Shown here one piece after another: positions 18,493 through 27,978 of a stretch of DNA of 64,000 bases. This DNA comes from Pseudomonadales bacterium (lineage in GTDB: Bacteria > Pseudomonadota > Gammaproteobacteria > Pseudomonadales > Pseudohongiellaceae), in NCBI GenBank assembly GCA_023257655.1, contig JALRBQ010000014.1, positions 56,261-120,260 on the forward strand, written 5' to 3'. Each line of letters starts with the position of its first letter. Within the stretch, counting starts at the first letter, position 1. The notes beneath the pieces are model-generated. The model saw nothing but the letters and a program-made list of their open reading frames with translations, did not search any database and was not told the origin of the DNA. The position numbers were made by a program, and so were the translations under genes.

Positions 18493-19116
18493 TCAGGCAA
18501 TAACCTGCAGGGCGCGCTGCGCCGCAGGACGGGCGTAATGCCGTTCGCGCAAGGCGACATAGTGCTCGGGCACGTCGAACTGGAAGCGGATCGCCCAGTT
18601 GAAGGTCTGAGCGAGCAGGATGTCAGCCATCGTGAACGTGTCACCGATCGCGTATTGCCCATCACCTAACAGATGGTCTAAGGTCTTGATGGCCTTGGCG
18701 AATTCAAACTTGGCAGTCTCCAGCATCTGGGGGATACGCTGAGCCTCGGGTAGGGCGAAGCGGTGCTTGCCATTGCTCCACAGCGGCTGTTCCAGTTCCG
18801 CGAGTATGAAGAACAAGAGTTCGTCATAACGGGCCATCAGGGTTGTATCATCGCGCGGTATCAGGTTGGCTGCCGGTGCGGCGCGGCCGATGTAGTTCAC
18901 GATTGCCGCACTCTCAGTCAGAATCAGATCGCCATCGACAAGGGTAGGGACCTTGCCCTGCACATTGAGTGCAAGGTAGTCAGGATTCTGGGCGCTGTCC
19001 GGAGCGGCGGGATCGGTCAGCAGCTTAACCGGAACGTAGTCGTACGCGAGCCCGCTCTCTTCCAGTGCCCAGAGTGCACGAAAGGAACGGGACTGTGCCA
19101 TGCCATACAGCTTCAT
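18493..19116 (-). CDS. Glutathione S-transferase family protein
   Basis: A 207-residue cytosolic GST. The N-terminal thioredoxin-like domain (KLYGMAQSRSFRALWALEESG, about residues 2-75) contains the GSH-site segment LVDGDLILTESAAIVNYI. The helical domain has DGQYAIGDTFTMADILLAQTF, a typical N-capping motif. The ATG at 19116, with GGAG 9 nt upstream, is preferred to the GTG at 19125. It lies 4 nt before the S41-like gene. The substrate is unknown. Confidence 0.9.
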   Translation of the reverse strand: MKLYGMAQSRSFRALWALEESGLAYDYVPVKLLTDPAAPDSAQNPDYLALNVQGKVPTLVDGDLILTESAAIVNYIGRAAPAANLIPRDDTTLMARYDELLFFILAELEQPLWSNGKHRFALPEAQRIPQMLETAKFEFAKAIKTLDHLLGDGQYAIGDTFTMADILLAQTFNWAIRFQFDVPEHYVALRERHYARPAAQRALQVIA

Positions 19117-19207
19117 CGATTTCACTCCTGCAGGAAGCCGGAAAAAAAGAATGGTGCAGCTTGTTCAGCGGCACCATTCGTTGGTGTCTTGCCTTGTGGA
19201 AAGCTGT

Positions 19208-19861
19208 TTAGTCGATCGCAAAGCAATAGAAATAACCCGCACCACCGGTTGCCACCAGATCGGCCTGACTGCAGCCGCGGGAAGCATGGGCGCTGTTCCA
19301 GGAGGTCGGATTCTGGCCGCCTCCCTGACGGTCGAAGTGGCCGACCTGAGCCGAGCCTTCGCCGTTACTGGTCCAGTTGCTGCACGTATGGTCCATGCCA
19401 TCGTCGATGGTGCGGCCATCCAGGGTGGAGCCGGTAAGAATGTCGTGCTGGTTTGGCGTATCGCCGCGACCATTCACGACGGTGCCGTTCTCGGTGAGGG
19501 AATTCTGTTTGCCAAGGTCCATAAACTCGCTGTGCAGACGATTCAGGTTCTCTGCCACCATCACGCCCTTTGCGTTATACCACGGCCCGAAGCCGATACG
19601 GTCACGGGCATTTACTGCTGGCTGGTCGCCGGCGGCATTGACGCTCAGATAGGCGCGCCAGGTTTTGCCGCGTGAGCCAGCGGCCCGCGCCAGATTGGCA
19701 CAGTGCGCGTCGGCACCGGCCAGGCCGCCAAGGTTTGCGCCATCACCAGAACCGGCGCTCGTGATGAAAAAGCTCATCGCATTGTCCTGGGAATACAGGG
19801 TTGTGAAGGAGGCGGTCGCCGCTAACAGGGCGATTGATCCCAACAGGTATTTCTTCTTCAT
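19208..19861 (-). CDS. Secreted lectin-like (DUF1554/C-type-lectin-fold-like) protein
   Basis: A 217-residue exported protein with a signal peptide (MKKKYLLGSIALLAATASFTTLYS). The core FFITSAGSGDGANLGGLAGADAHCANLA is typical of the DUF1554/endostatin-like lectin-fold group. Four cysteines (AHC, HTC, RGC, FYC) could form two disulfides. GWY-type aromatic patches (GFGPWYNAKGV, CSNWTSNG) fit a ligand-binding surface. GGAG 9 nt upstream sets the ATG at 19861. It follows the PQQ dehydrogenase in the same direction, so the two may be co-expressed and act on the same extracellular substrate (inference). Confidence 0.7.
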   Translation of the reverse strand: MKKKYLLGSIALLAATASFTTLYSQDNAMSFFITSAGSGDGANLGGLAGADAHCANLARAAGSRGKTWRAYLSVNAAGDQPAVNARDRIGFGPWYNAKGVMVAENLNRLHSEFMDLGKQNSLTENGTVVNGRGDTPNQHDILTGSTLDGRTIDDGMDHTCSNWTSNGEGSAQVGHFDRQGGGQNPTSWNSAHASRGCSQADLVATGGAGYFYCFAID

Positions 19862-19994
19862 CGAATAACTCCTCGATACGTTGACTTGCATGAATTGCAG
19901 GATGAGTTCTCGTCAGACCTGCGCGGTGGATTCGATATCCGCGATCAGTGGTGACTGATCGCGGACATGAAATCCTTCGTCGCTACACGCTTGA

Positions 19995-22025
19995 CTAGTG
20001 CGCAGCGCCAGCGGCAGGTGCTGCGCCAGGCAGTGCCATGGCGGTCAGCGTGCTACCTGTCTGCATGATGATGTACTGGTGTCCGTCGTGTACCCAACTG
20101 CTCATGCCATAACGGCTGATAGCGGGAACTTCGATCGCGGCAACTTCTTCACCGGTCATCTTGTCGAGCGCATACAGCATCGGTGTGCCGGCGCTGTCGA
20201 TATTGCCATAGATCAGCAGCGAGGCAGTGGCAACCATCGGACCAACAGAGCCGGATCCAGTATTACCGGGATCGACACCCTTGTCGGCGAGAATGTCGAT
20301 GATGCGTTGCGGTGTGTAACCGGCAGGGCGCATCCAGAGTTCGTCACCGGTATTCATGTCGATGGCGGTGATGCGGCTATACGGCGGCTTCCACAGCGGG
20401 ATGCCAGCCGGGTGTCGCGGTGATGGACCGCCATTGGCTGCCGCGTAGCGGGACAGCGTGACGCCAGTTGGAGCCTCGTAGTAGGTGTCGGCCTCTTCAC
20501 CGGTAACCAGCTGACGAGAGCTGCAGTTATAGGTAGAAATGATGTACATCACACCGGAGGTCGGATCAGCCACCGGAGGGTGGGTGATATTCACCGCGCC
20601 GGAAGGACACATCAAAGAGGCGATCTTGCCGGACGGATGGCCGCGCTGGATGGGCGGATTGAATACCGGACCCAGGTTGTAGTTGGCGACAGCCGTCAGC
20701 GCCTGCTGACGAATCTCCGGAGTGAAGTCGGCGAGATAGTCGATGCTTGCGCCGACTTTCTCGAAGGGAGCCGGCTTGGTCGGGATCGGTTGGGTTGCTG
20801 CCAGTTTCTCACCGGGTACGGTCGATGGTGGCATCGGTGTTTCCACGATAGGCCAGATCGGTTCGCCGGTGCGGCGATCGAACGTATAGACATAGCCCTG
20901 CTTGGTGGCCTGGGCCACGATCGGCGTCGGGCCACTCGCGGTGTTCACATCCAGCAGGATCGGCGCCGTCGGGGTGTCATAGTTCCAGATATCGTGATGC
21001 ACCATCTGGAAGTGCCAGGCCCGTTGGCCGGTTTTCGCATCCAGTGCGATCAGGCTCGTGCCGTAGAGGTTGTCGCCTGGAGAATGGCCGCCATAGTAGT
21101 CGATGGTAACGCCATTGGTCGGGATGTAGACGAGATCCAGGGCCGGGTCGGCAGAGATCGGGGCCCAGGAGGAGATGTCGCCGGTGTAGGTCCAGGCGTC
21201 ATTTTCCCAAGTCTCGTGTCCGTACTCGCCGGGCTGCGGGATCACGTTGAACTTCCACAGGAACTCGCCGGTGCGGGCATTGTAGCCGAGAATATCGCCG
21301 GGCACGTTTTCAATGCGAGACTGGTGATAGCCCTGCTCAGCCGAGTTGCCCACGACAATCACATCATTCACGACGATGGGCGGAGACGAGGAGGTAATGT
21401 AGCCGCGTTCGAGCGGCAGCCCCTCATATGGATCGTAGGGATGACCGAGATCTGCCAGCAGATCGACCACGCCGGTCTTCGGGAAGCCGGGAATAGGCAC
21501 TGGTTTGCCAAAGCCTTCGATGGGCGCGCCAGTCTCGGCGTCCAGAGCAGTCAGGAAGAACGCAGGCGAAATGATGTAGATGACATCGCGGCCATCGATC
21601 TGCCCGTAGCCCACGCCCTTGCCGTAATCGGCGCGCATGGAGTAGTTCCAGCGGGGTGTATCGGGTTCACGGTATGACCAGATCGTGGTGCCGGTCTTCG
21701 GATCGATAGCTATCACATGGCGGCGCGCGCCTGCGACTGTGTAGAGTCGGCCATTAATATAGCTCGGAGTAGAGCGGCCGCTTTGGGCTTCGAAGCTGGC
21801 GCCGTCCCAGGTCCAGGCGACTTCGAGGTCCTTGAAATTGTCCTTGTTGATCTGGTTGGCCGGAGAGTAGCGGGTATGGCCCCAATCACTGCCGAGGGTT
21901 ACCCACTCAACATCCTCTGGTTGGGCGAAGGCGCCGGCCGGAAGCATCAAGCTGGTGAGCAACAGGGATTTCAGCAAAGATCGGGCGTTGAACAGACTGC
22001 GTATGAGTTGGGATTTTCTTGTCAT
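19995..22025 (-). CDS. PQQ-dependent periplasmic dehydrogenase (quinoprotein), no heme domain
   Basis: A 676-residue exported quinoprotein. A signal peptide (about residues 1-35, ending AGAFAQ) is followed by an eight-bladed propeller with WVTLGSDWGHTRYSP, GTTIWSYREP and repeated GE-W/L-W strands (GYITSSSPPIVVNDVIVVGNS, GEFLWKFNVIP, GQRAWHFQMVHHDIWNYD). These match PQQ alcohol/glucose dehydrogenases. There is no CxxCH heme motif, so it must pass electrons to a separate cytochrome or quinone. The ATG at 22025 with GAGGTACC upstream is chosen over the track start. It is divergent from the DUF1592 gene. The substrate (sugar or alcohol) is not determined. Confidence 0.88.
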   Translation of the reverse strand: MTRKSQLIRSLFNARSLLKSLLLTSLMLPAGAFAQPEDVEWVTLGSDWGHTRYSPANQINKDNFKDLEVAWTWDGASFEAQSGRSTPSYINGRLYTVAGARRHVIAIDPKTGTTIWSYREPDTPRWNYSMRADYGKGVGYGQIDGRDVIYIISPAFFLTALDAETGAPIEGFGKPVPIPGFPKTGVVDLLADLGHPYDPYEGLPLERGYITSSSPPIVVNDVIVVGNSAEQGYHQSRIENVPGDILGYNARTGEFLWKFNVIPQPGEYGHETWENDAWTYTGDISSWAPISADPALDLVYIPTNGVTIDYYGGHSPGDNLYGTSLIALDAKTGQRAWHFQMVHHDIWNYDTPTAPILLDVNTASGPTPIVAQATKQGYVYTFDRRTGEPIWPIVETPMPPSTVPGEKLAATQPIPTKPAPFEKVGASIDYLADFTPEIRQQALTAVANYNLGPVFNPPIQRGHPSGKIASLMCPSGAVNITHPPVADPTSGVMYIISTYNCSSRQLVTGEEADTYYEAPTGVTLSRYAAANGGPSPRHPAGIPLWKPPYSRITAIDMNTGDELWMRPAGYTPQRIIDILADKGVDPGNTGSGSVGPMVATASLLIYGNIDSAGTPMLYALDKMTGEEVAAIEVPAISRYGMSSWVHDGHQYIIMQTGSTLTAMALPGAAPAAGAAH

Positions 22026-22403
22026 TATTGGTACCTCTTCAATATAAAACAGCGCTCTGATCGCACTACTGGCAGCTGGGATCGGATCAAACTGTCCCGA
22101 GATTAACGCAGCCATCTGCATTTGTCATGCGCCCGTTGAGCGCGCAAACACTGCAACGACAGAGCGATTGTTCGGTCCTGCCGGACTCACATCTGGCAGA
22201 GGATCCAACAGTACCTGCCCTGCACACCAAGGATTTGTCCCGCAAGCGGGATTTTTGTACTACAATCAGGCTCGTCCTAACCGGTCGCGGTCTGATTCAC
22301 CCGGTTTTTGACCCGAATTTGGCGTCGATATTACGCTCGCTGCCAGACCCGGAAAGCGCACACCAGAAGCAGTTAAAAGAGCAGGAAAAACACGAATTCT
22401 GCC
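22026..22403. other. Divergent intergenic region, PQQ dehydrogenase / DUF1592, with a leader hairpin
   Basis: 378 nt without a supportable gene. It contains a hairpin TCCCG-CAAG-CGGGA at 22238-22251 followed by five T residues, which would work as a short intrinsic terminator or attenuator on the plus strand. TACAAT (22261-22266) just after it is a good -10 match, with no clear -35. The ORF 22127-22561 overlaps the DUF1592 start and has no family resemblance. Confidence 0.45.
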
Positions 22404-24875
22404 ATGCCATCCTTCGCCCCAATGCTCGTTCGCAACCACCTGCAAGCGCTGGTGCTAGCCTCGCTGTGCAGTGTTTTCTGCCCCGCTGCCTTAGGCCAGG
22501 CCGAGCCGGGCGCCACCGAATACAGGGCGCTGGTCGATCAGTATTGCGTCGCCTGCCATAACTCACAATTCAACAATGCCGGGGTCATTCTTGAAGGGCT
22601 GGATATGTCCGCGCTGAGCCAGGATGCCGAGGTGTGGGAGCGGGTGATGCGCAAACTGCGCTCTCGCGCCATGCCCCCGCCGGGTAGCCCGCGCCCGGAC
22701 GAAGCCGTCTATCAGGTCATGATCGGCTGGATGCAGCAGCAAATTGATACCGCCGCGCGCGTCGCTCCCAACCCCGGACGCACGGAAACCTTCCATCGAC
22801 TGAATCGCTACGAATACAAGGCTGCCATCGAGGATCTGTTGGCGATCTCGGTCGATGTGGAGGAAATGTTGCCCGGGGACAACACTTTCGATGCCGGTTT
22901 CGATAATAACGGAGCCATGCTGTCAGTGTCGCCGGTATTGCTCGAGCGCTATCTGCTCGCTGCGCGCAAGATCAGTCGCCTCGCGGTTGGCATCGCTCCT
23001 GCCACGCCTTCGATCGACAATTACAAGGTGCCGCTCAACCTGATTCAGGATGAACGCACCGATCCGCGCCTGCCCTTCGGATCGCGGGGCGGCACGGTAG
23101 TGGAACACTATTTTCCAGTGGATGGTCGCTATCGGGTCAAGGTCGACCTGCAGACGCAGTACAACGATTACCTGCGCGGCATGGGTCGTAAACACACGCT
23201 GGATATTCGCCTCAACGGGGCGTTACTGCAGCGCTTCCAGGTTGGAGGGGAGGCGCCAGGCATGGCATCGCCAGAGGGCTATGCCGGCAACATCATGATG
23301 GATCCCGAATGGGAAGACTACATGCACCATGCCGACGACAAGCTATTCGTTGAATTCGAGGCGAAGGCGGGTCCGCAACAGTTGACGGTGTCCTTCGTGC
23401 GCAATCTCGTCGAGCAGCCCGGCATCTTGCAGCCCCGACAGACCAGCTATGCTCTCGCCACCGAGCAACGCTACTTCGGCAATGCCGCGGTCGATCTGGT
23501 GACAATCACCGGACCCCTCGAGACCTACCAGCCGGGCAATACACCCAGTCGTCGTCGTATTTTCAGCTGCCAACCCGCGGAATCCTCCGACGCCCGGGCT
23601 TGTGCCCGTGACATTCTTGCCGATCTCGCCACCACCGCCTATCGGCGGCCAGTCACAGACTCAGAGCTCGATACTTTGCTCACGTTCTATGGTGAAGGAG
23701 AGGATTTTGAATCCGGCATTCAACGCGCGATCGAACGGCTGCTGGTCGATCCAAATTTCCTGTTTCGCATTGAGCACGATCCTGCCGGCATCCTGCCGGA
23801 TGCGACCTACGCGGTGAGCGACATCGAGCTGGCTTCACGGCTGTCCTTCTTCCTCTGGAGCACAATCCCGGATGCCGAGTTGCTGGAAACAGCCATCGCA
23901 GGCCGACTCTCCGAGCCCTCTGAGTTGACCCGGCAGGTTGAGCGCTTGCTGCATGATCCGCGCGCGGCGGATTCGCTGGTCCGAAATTTCGCAGCCCAGT
24001 GGCTGCAGTTGCGCAATCTGAAAACACACTTGCCGGATCCCGAAATCTTCCCCGAATTCGATGAGAATCTGCGCGAGGCCTTTCTTCGCGAAACCGAACT
24101 GTTCATCGCGCACACGATTGAAAATGATGCCAGTGTCATCGAGCTGCTGGATGCCAATTACACCTTCGTCAATGAACGCCTCGCTCGCCATTACGGCATC
24201 GATGGTATCTATGGCCCACACTTCCGCCGGGTTGAATTCGCCGCCGGCGATATCCGTGGCGGGTTGCTGGGGCAGGGCAGCCTGCTGACGGTGACTTCCT
24301 ATGCCAATCGCACCTCACCGGTTTTGCGCGGCAAATGGTTACTGCAGAACATAGTCGGTTCGCCACCGCCTGAACCTCCGCCCAACGTGCCGGCCCTGCC
24401 CGACAGCGGCAAGCAGGGACAACCGGCGTCTGTGCGGGAGCGGCTTGAAGAGCATCGCCGCAATCCGGTTTGTGCCAGTTGCCATGCTCCCATGGATCCG
24501 CTCGGCTTTGCCCTGGAAAACTTCGATGCGATCGGCAGTTGGCGTCGCATCAGCGAGGGTGGCAGTGTAATCGATGCGTCGGGGATCTTACCAAACGGTA
24601 TAAAATTCGAGGGTGTGCTGGGTCTCCATGATCATCTGGTGAGTGACGCGCCACTGTTTGCTGAAACCGTCACTGAAAAATTACTGGCATTTGCACTCGG
24701 ACGGGGCTTACAGTATTTCGACCGTCCGACCATCCGCCAGATTGTGCGAGACGCGGCGCCGGAGGATTATCGCTGGTCGGCACTCGTGAAGGGCATCGTG
24801 CTGAGTCCGGCGTTTCAAATGCGGCGGGCGGAGTCAGCTGATGCGGGTCTGGCTGTGGCCGAGGAGAGTCTCTGA
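22404..24875 (+). CDS. Secreted DUF1592-family protein with two CxxCH heme motifs
   Basis: An 823-residue exported multi-domain protein (domains 1587, 1592, 1588 and 1585 as in planctomycete-type cytochromes). An N-terminal cytochrome-c-like domain has YCVACHNSQFN (CxxCH) and MPPPGSPRP as the distal Met region. The DUF1587 part holds HRLNRYEYKAAIEDLL, and the central domain has ASRLSFFLWSTIPD. The DUF1588 part holds VCASCHAPMDPLGFALENFD, a second CxxCH. The C-terminus is DUF1585-like (KLLAFALGRGLQYFDRP). The role is unknown, thought to be extracellular redox or polymer use. The signal peptide begins at M1 or M7. Its TGA overlaps the ATG of the DUF1552 gene. Confidence 0.9.
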   Translation: MPSFAPMLVRNHLQALVLASLCSVFCPAALGQAEPGATEYRALVDQYCVACHNSQFNNAGVILEGLDMSALSQDAEVWERVMRKLRSRAMPPPGSPRPDEAVYQVMIGWMQQQIDTAARVAPNPGRTETFHRLNRYEYKAAIEDLLAISVDVEEMLPGDNTFDAGFDNNGAMLSVSPVLLERYLLAARKISRLAVGIAPATPSIDNYKVPLNLIQDERTDPRLPFGSRGGTVVEHYFPVDGRYRVKVDLQTQYNDYLRGMGRKHTLDIRLNGALLQRFQVGGEAPGMASPEGYAGNIMMDPEWEDYMHHADDKLFVEFEAKAGPQQLTVSFVRNLVEQPGILQPRQTSYALATEQRYFGNAAVDLVTITGPLETYQPGNTPSRRRIFSCQPAESSDARACARDILADLATTAYRRPVTDSELDTLLTFYGEGEDFESGIQRAIERLLVDPNFLFRIEHDPAGILPDATYAVSDIELASRLSFFLWSTIPDAELLETAIAGRLSEPSELTRQVERLLHDPRAADSLVRNFAAQWLQLRNLKTHLPDPEIFPEFDENLREAFLRETELFIAHTIENDASVIELLDANYTFVNERLARHYGIDGIYGPHFRRVEFAAGDIRGGLLGQGSLLTVTSYANRTSPVLRGKWLLQNIVGSPPPEPPPNVPALPDSGKQGQPASVRERLEEHRRNPVCASCHAPMDPLGFALENFDAIGSWRRISEGGSVIDASGILPNGIKFEGVLGLHDHLVSDAPLFAETVTEKLLAFALGRGLQYFDRPTIRQIVRDAAPEDYRWSALVKGIVLSPAFQMRRAESADAGLAVAEESL

Positions 24876-26194
24876 TGATTATTACGAAGAAGTGTTTACC
24901 TCGTCGGACCCTGTTGAAAGGTCTCGGTACCGCGCTTTCGCTGCCGCTGCTTGACGCGATGGTCCCGGCGCTCACCGCACAGGCAGCCACGGCAGCACCG
25001 GTGAAGCGACTCGGCGTGGTCTACATTCCGAACGGCATGGCGATGGAATACTGGACACCTGCTACAACGGGAGCCGGATTCGAGCTGACACCGGTAATGC
25101 GCCCGCTGGCGAGTTTTCACGACAGGATTCTGCCCATTTCCGGGCTCAAGCTGCCCTGGGACAACGCCCCTCACGCGGGTGGTTCTGCCCCGTTCCTGAC
25201 TGGCTCGGTAGGCAATACCGGAGAGACTGACATCCGCTGCAGCGTGTCAATGGACCAGATCGTAGCCCGTGAATTCAGCCAGCACACCCAACTCGGGTCG
25301 CTGGAGCTGGCGATGGAAGATCGGGGGAACTCGGGGCAGTGCAGCAACAGTTTCGCCTGCATCTACACCAATACCATCGCCTGGCGTGACGCCACCACAC
25401 CGCTGCCGATGCAGAATAATCCACGTATCGTATTCGAACGCATGTTTGGTGATAGCGAGAGTACCGATGCGCAGGCTCGCCAGCTACGAATCCGGAATGG
25501 TCGCAGCATCCTCGATTCGGTGTTAGGCACTGTCAATGATCTCAAGCGCGAAGTTGGCGCCGCCGATCAGGACAAGATCAATCAGTACCTCGATGGCGTG
25601 CGCGACGCCGAGCGCCGTTTGGAGAAGGCCGAGGAGCAACAGGACAAGGCCTTGCCGGTCGTCGACCGCCCGTCGGGCATTCCTGCCAATTATGAACAAC
25701 ACGCAAAACTGATGTTCGACTTGCAACTGCTCGCCTATCAGACCGACCTCACGCGGGTTATCACCTTCATGCTGGGTCGCGAGCAGAGCAGCCTCACGTA
25801 TTCCGAGATTGGCGTCGCAGAGGCACACCATCCGCTCTCGCACCACGCCTATGATCCGGTAAAGATAGAGACGATGTCGCGCATCAACACTTTCCACGTC
25901 AGTCTCTTCAATTACTATCTCGAGCGTCTCGATGCGACGGCTGATGTTGAGGGCAGTCTGCTCGACAATACCCTCTTGCTCTATGGCAGTGGTATCTCGG
26001 ACAGCCACGTTCACAAGCATGACAACCTGCCAATCCTGCTCGCGGGCGGAACGAATCTCGGGATCAAGGGTGGTCGCCATCTGCAATTCACCCGCGACGA
26101 GCCGCTGGCAAACCTAATGGTAACTGTTATGGATGCGATGGGTGTGCACGTGGAACGCCTTGGCAACAGCGTCGAGGCACTTCCGATCGGTTAG
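24875..26194 (+). CDS. DUF1552 family protein, partner of DUF1592 protein
   Basis: A 439-residue protein with a Tat-like start (PRRTLLKGLGTALSLPLLDAMVP), so export in folded form is likely. RLGVVYIPNGMAMEYWTP and LLLYGSGISDSHVHKHDNLPILLAGG match DUF1552. The HDNLPILLAGG part resembles sulfatase/phosphatase-like DUF1501 proteins with metal-site residues. The gene overlaps the DUF1592 stop by 1 nt (TGATG), and the two families usually co-occur. It is convergent with the ankyrin gene 13 nt away. Confidence 0.9.
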   Translation: MIITKKCLPRRTLLKGLGTALSLPLLDAMVPALTAQAATAAPVKRLGVVYIPNGMAMEYWTPATTGAGFELTPVMRPLASFHDRILPISGLKLPWDNAPHAGGSAPFLTGSVGNTGETDIRCSVSMDQIVAREFSQHTQLGSLELAMEDRGNSGQCSNSFACIYTNTIAWRDATTPLPMQNNPRIVFERMFGDSESTDAQARQLRIRNGRSILDSVLGTVNDLKREVGAADQDKINQYLDGVRDAERRLEKAEEQQDKALPVVDRPSGIPANYEQHAKLMFDLQLLAYQTDLTRVITFMLGREQSSLTYSEIGVAEAHHPLSHHAYDPVKIETMSRINTFHVSLFNYYLERLDATADVEGSLLDNTLLLYGSGISDSHVHKHDNLPILLAGGTNLGIKGGRHLQFTRDEPLANLMVTVMDAMGVHVERLGNSVEALPIG

Positions 26195-26206
26195 CGCGGC
26201 ATTCGT

Positions 26207-27733
26207 TCAGAGCGTGGCGCCCAGAGAGCGTAGCAGTTCAGCAGTAGATTCATTCGCGGCGGCGCTCTGGCCGACACCGCGACCCCGTAAACGCAAGGCA
26301 TTCGCCAGCGGCGTTACCCCTCGTGTGTTGACCGCTTCCAGTTCCGCGCCATTCTCGGCCAGAAAACGCACTATTGAGTCATAACCGCGGGCGGCTGCCT
26401 TGTGCAGCGCGGTATCGTCATTGCGATTGCGGGCATTGATGTCGATACCCAATTCCAGTGTATAGGCGATCATCTCCAGAGCTCGACGTTCCTGTTCGCC
26501 GGGATCGGCAATGCCGCGTGTCTCTTCCTCGAAGAAGGGTTCGCGGCCGTCGATGGCAAGCATTAGCAAGGTATCCCGCGACTCCGTCATGAATCCGGTG
26601 TCGGCACCGGCGTCTATCAGCGCCTGCAGAATGTCCTTCTGGCGATAGACGGCTGCAATCCACACCGGCGTAGTCCCGACAAGCTGTTCGCGAATGGCAA
26701 AGTCACGGCTGTCCCGACGCGCTGGTGTCGGGCTCAGGACCTTGGCATCGAGATTGGCGCCATGGGCGATGAGGGCTTCGACGAGCAAAAGATCCTGATG
26801 TGGAATGGCGATATGCAAGGCGGAATAGCCGGCGCCGGCCAGATTCGGGTCGGCGCCGTTATCGAGGAGGAAGCGGGCGAATTCGCTGTGGCCACTGTGT
26901 GCGGCGATCACCAGCGCCGTTGTGCCATCGGCCGCTTTGTCATCGACATCGGCACCTGCGGCGAGCAGTTGCCTGGCGACGGCGATATCTCCCTGTTGCG
27001 CCGCGTACAGGAAGGCGGTGTAACCGCCCTGCACGATTTCGTAGATGGCGTCGCGAACCGCCGGAATGGCACCGGCAGGTTGCGCGACCTCAATCCAGGT
27101 GGCACTGCGGGCAGACACGTCGGCGCCGTGGGCGAGCAGGACTGCAACCACGTCGGGGTGGCGTTGCGCGGCCGCCCACATGAGTGCTGTCTGTTGCTGC
27201 TCGGTTTCCGCGGCATTAACCACCGCGCCGTGAGCCAGGAGCATTTCCACCAACGCCGGATTACCGCTACGCGCCGCCATCATTAGCGCCGTCTCGCCCG
27301 AGGGAAGGGCGACTGTGGCGTCTGCGCCAGCCTCCAGCAGAACCTGCGCGAGAGTGTCACTGCCATTCTCGGCGGTCAGCCACAGCGGCGTGACACCGAG
27401 TTCATTGCGGATGTCGGCATTGGCATCGGCAGCAAGCAGCGTTTGTACCATCGCCAGGTTAGCCGACTGCGTGGCCCAGTGCAGGGCAGCAGTGCCATCG
27501 CCGTAAGTGGAGTCGGGCGACACATTACTCGCCAGCAAGGAACGAACCTGGGTCAGATCATCTGCCTGTGCCGCCTCTACCAGACGCACGTCATTGAGTC
27601 GGGGCAGAGCTGGACGATCGGGAATAAAGCTGGAGGCCAGCAAGAGCAACGTGGCTATCAGTGCGCCGGTGAGTGCCGACAACAGGAACAGTTGGATGCG
27701 ATTGAGTTTGCGCGTCTTGCTGCGTTTGGCCAT
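26207..27733 (-). CDS. Ankyrin-repeat protein, membrane-anchored
   Basis: A 508-residue protein. A membrane segment (about residues 13-35) is followed by about ten ankyrin repeats, for example GTAALHWATQSANLAMVQTLL, ETALMMAARSGNPALVEML and DTALHKAAARGYDSIVRFL. The repeats probably lie in the periplasm, after an uncleaved signal anchor. Proteins of this type are often found beside DUF1592/DUF1552 pairs and may help assemble that system (inference). Length and repeat number are ordinary. Confidence 0.88.
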   Translation of the reverse strand: MAKRSKTRKLNRIQLFLLSALTGALIATLLLLASSFIPDRPALPRLNDVRLVEAAQADDLTQVRSLLASNVSPDSTYGDGTAALHWATQSANLAMVQTLLAADANADIRNELGVTPLWLTAENGSDTLAQVLLEAGADATVALPSGETALMMAARSGNPALVEMLLAHGAVVNAAETEQQQTALMWAAAQRHPDVVAVLLAHGADVSARSATWIEVAQPAGAIPAVRDAIYEIVQGGYTAFLYAAQQGDIAVARQLLAAGADVDDKAADGTTALVIAAHSGHSEFARFLLDNGADPNLAGAGYSALHIAIPHQDLLLVEALIAHGANLDAKVLSPTPARRDSRDFAIREQLVGTTPVWIAAVYRQKDILQALIDAGADTGFMTESRDTLLMLAIDGREPFFEEETRGIADPGEQERRALEMIAYTLELGIDINARNRNDDTALHKAAARGYDSIVRFLAENGAELEAVNTRGVTPLANALRLRGRGVGQSAAANESTAELLRSLGATL

Positions 27734-27978
27734 TGTGCATTGCCTGCTGCTGGCTCTTGTGTGAAGCCGATACTAGCACGACACTTGGGGCGAGTGGCAG
27801 ACCGATAACCAGGGCAGCCTGTCAGGCCATTCCCCCTTGACTCTGCCCCGGCCGACCCCAGAATGAGCGCAGAATCTGAAGCAACTGAGCACCAGCATTC
27901 AGTGCCAATTCAGGCGGAACGGGGTATAACACCCCAGAACGGATCGCCGTAGGGGCGGTCCAGAGACTGGAAGACGCA

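Noticed and set aside
20580-21677. 365-residue plus-strand ORF
   Set aside because: Antisense to the PQQ dehydrogenase; its translation shows no family motif while the minus strand has a full quinoprotein.
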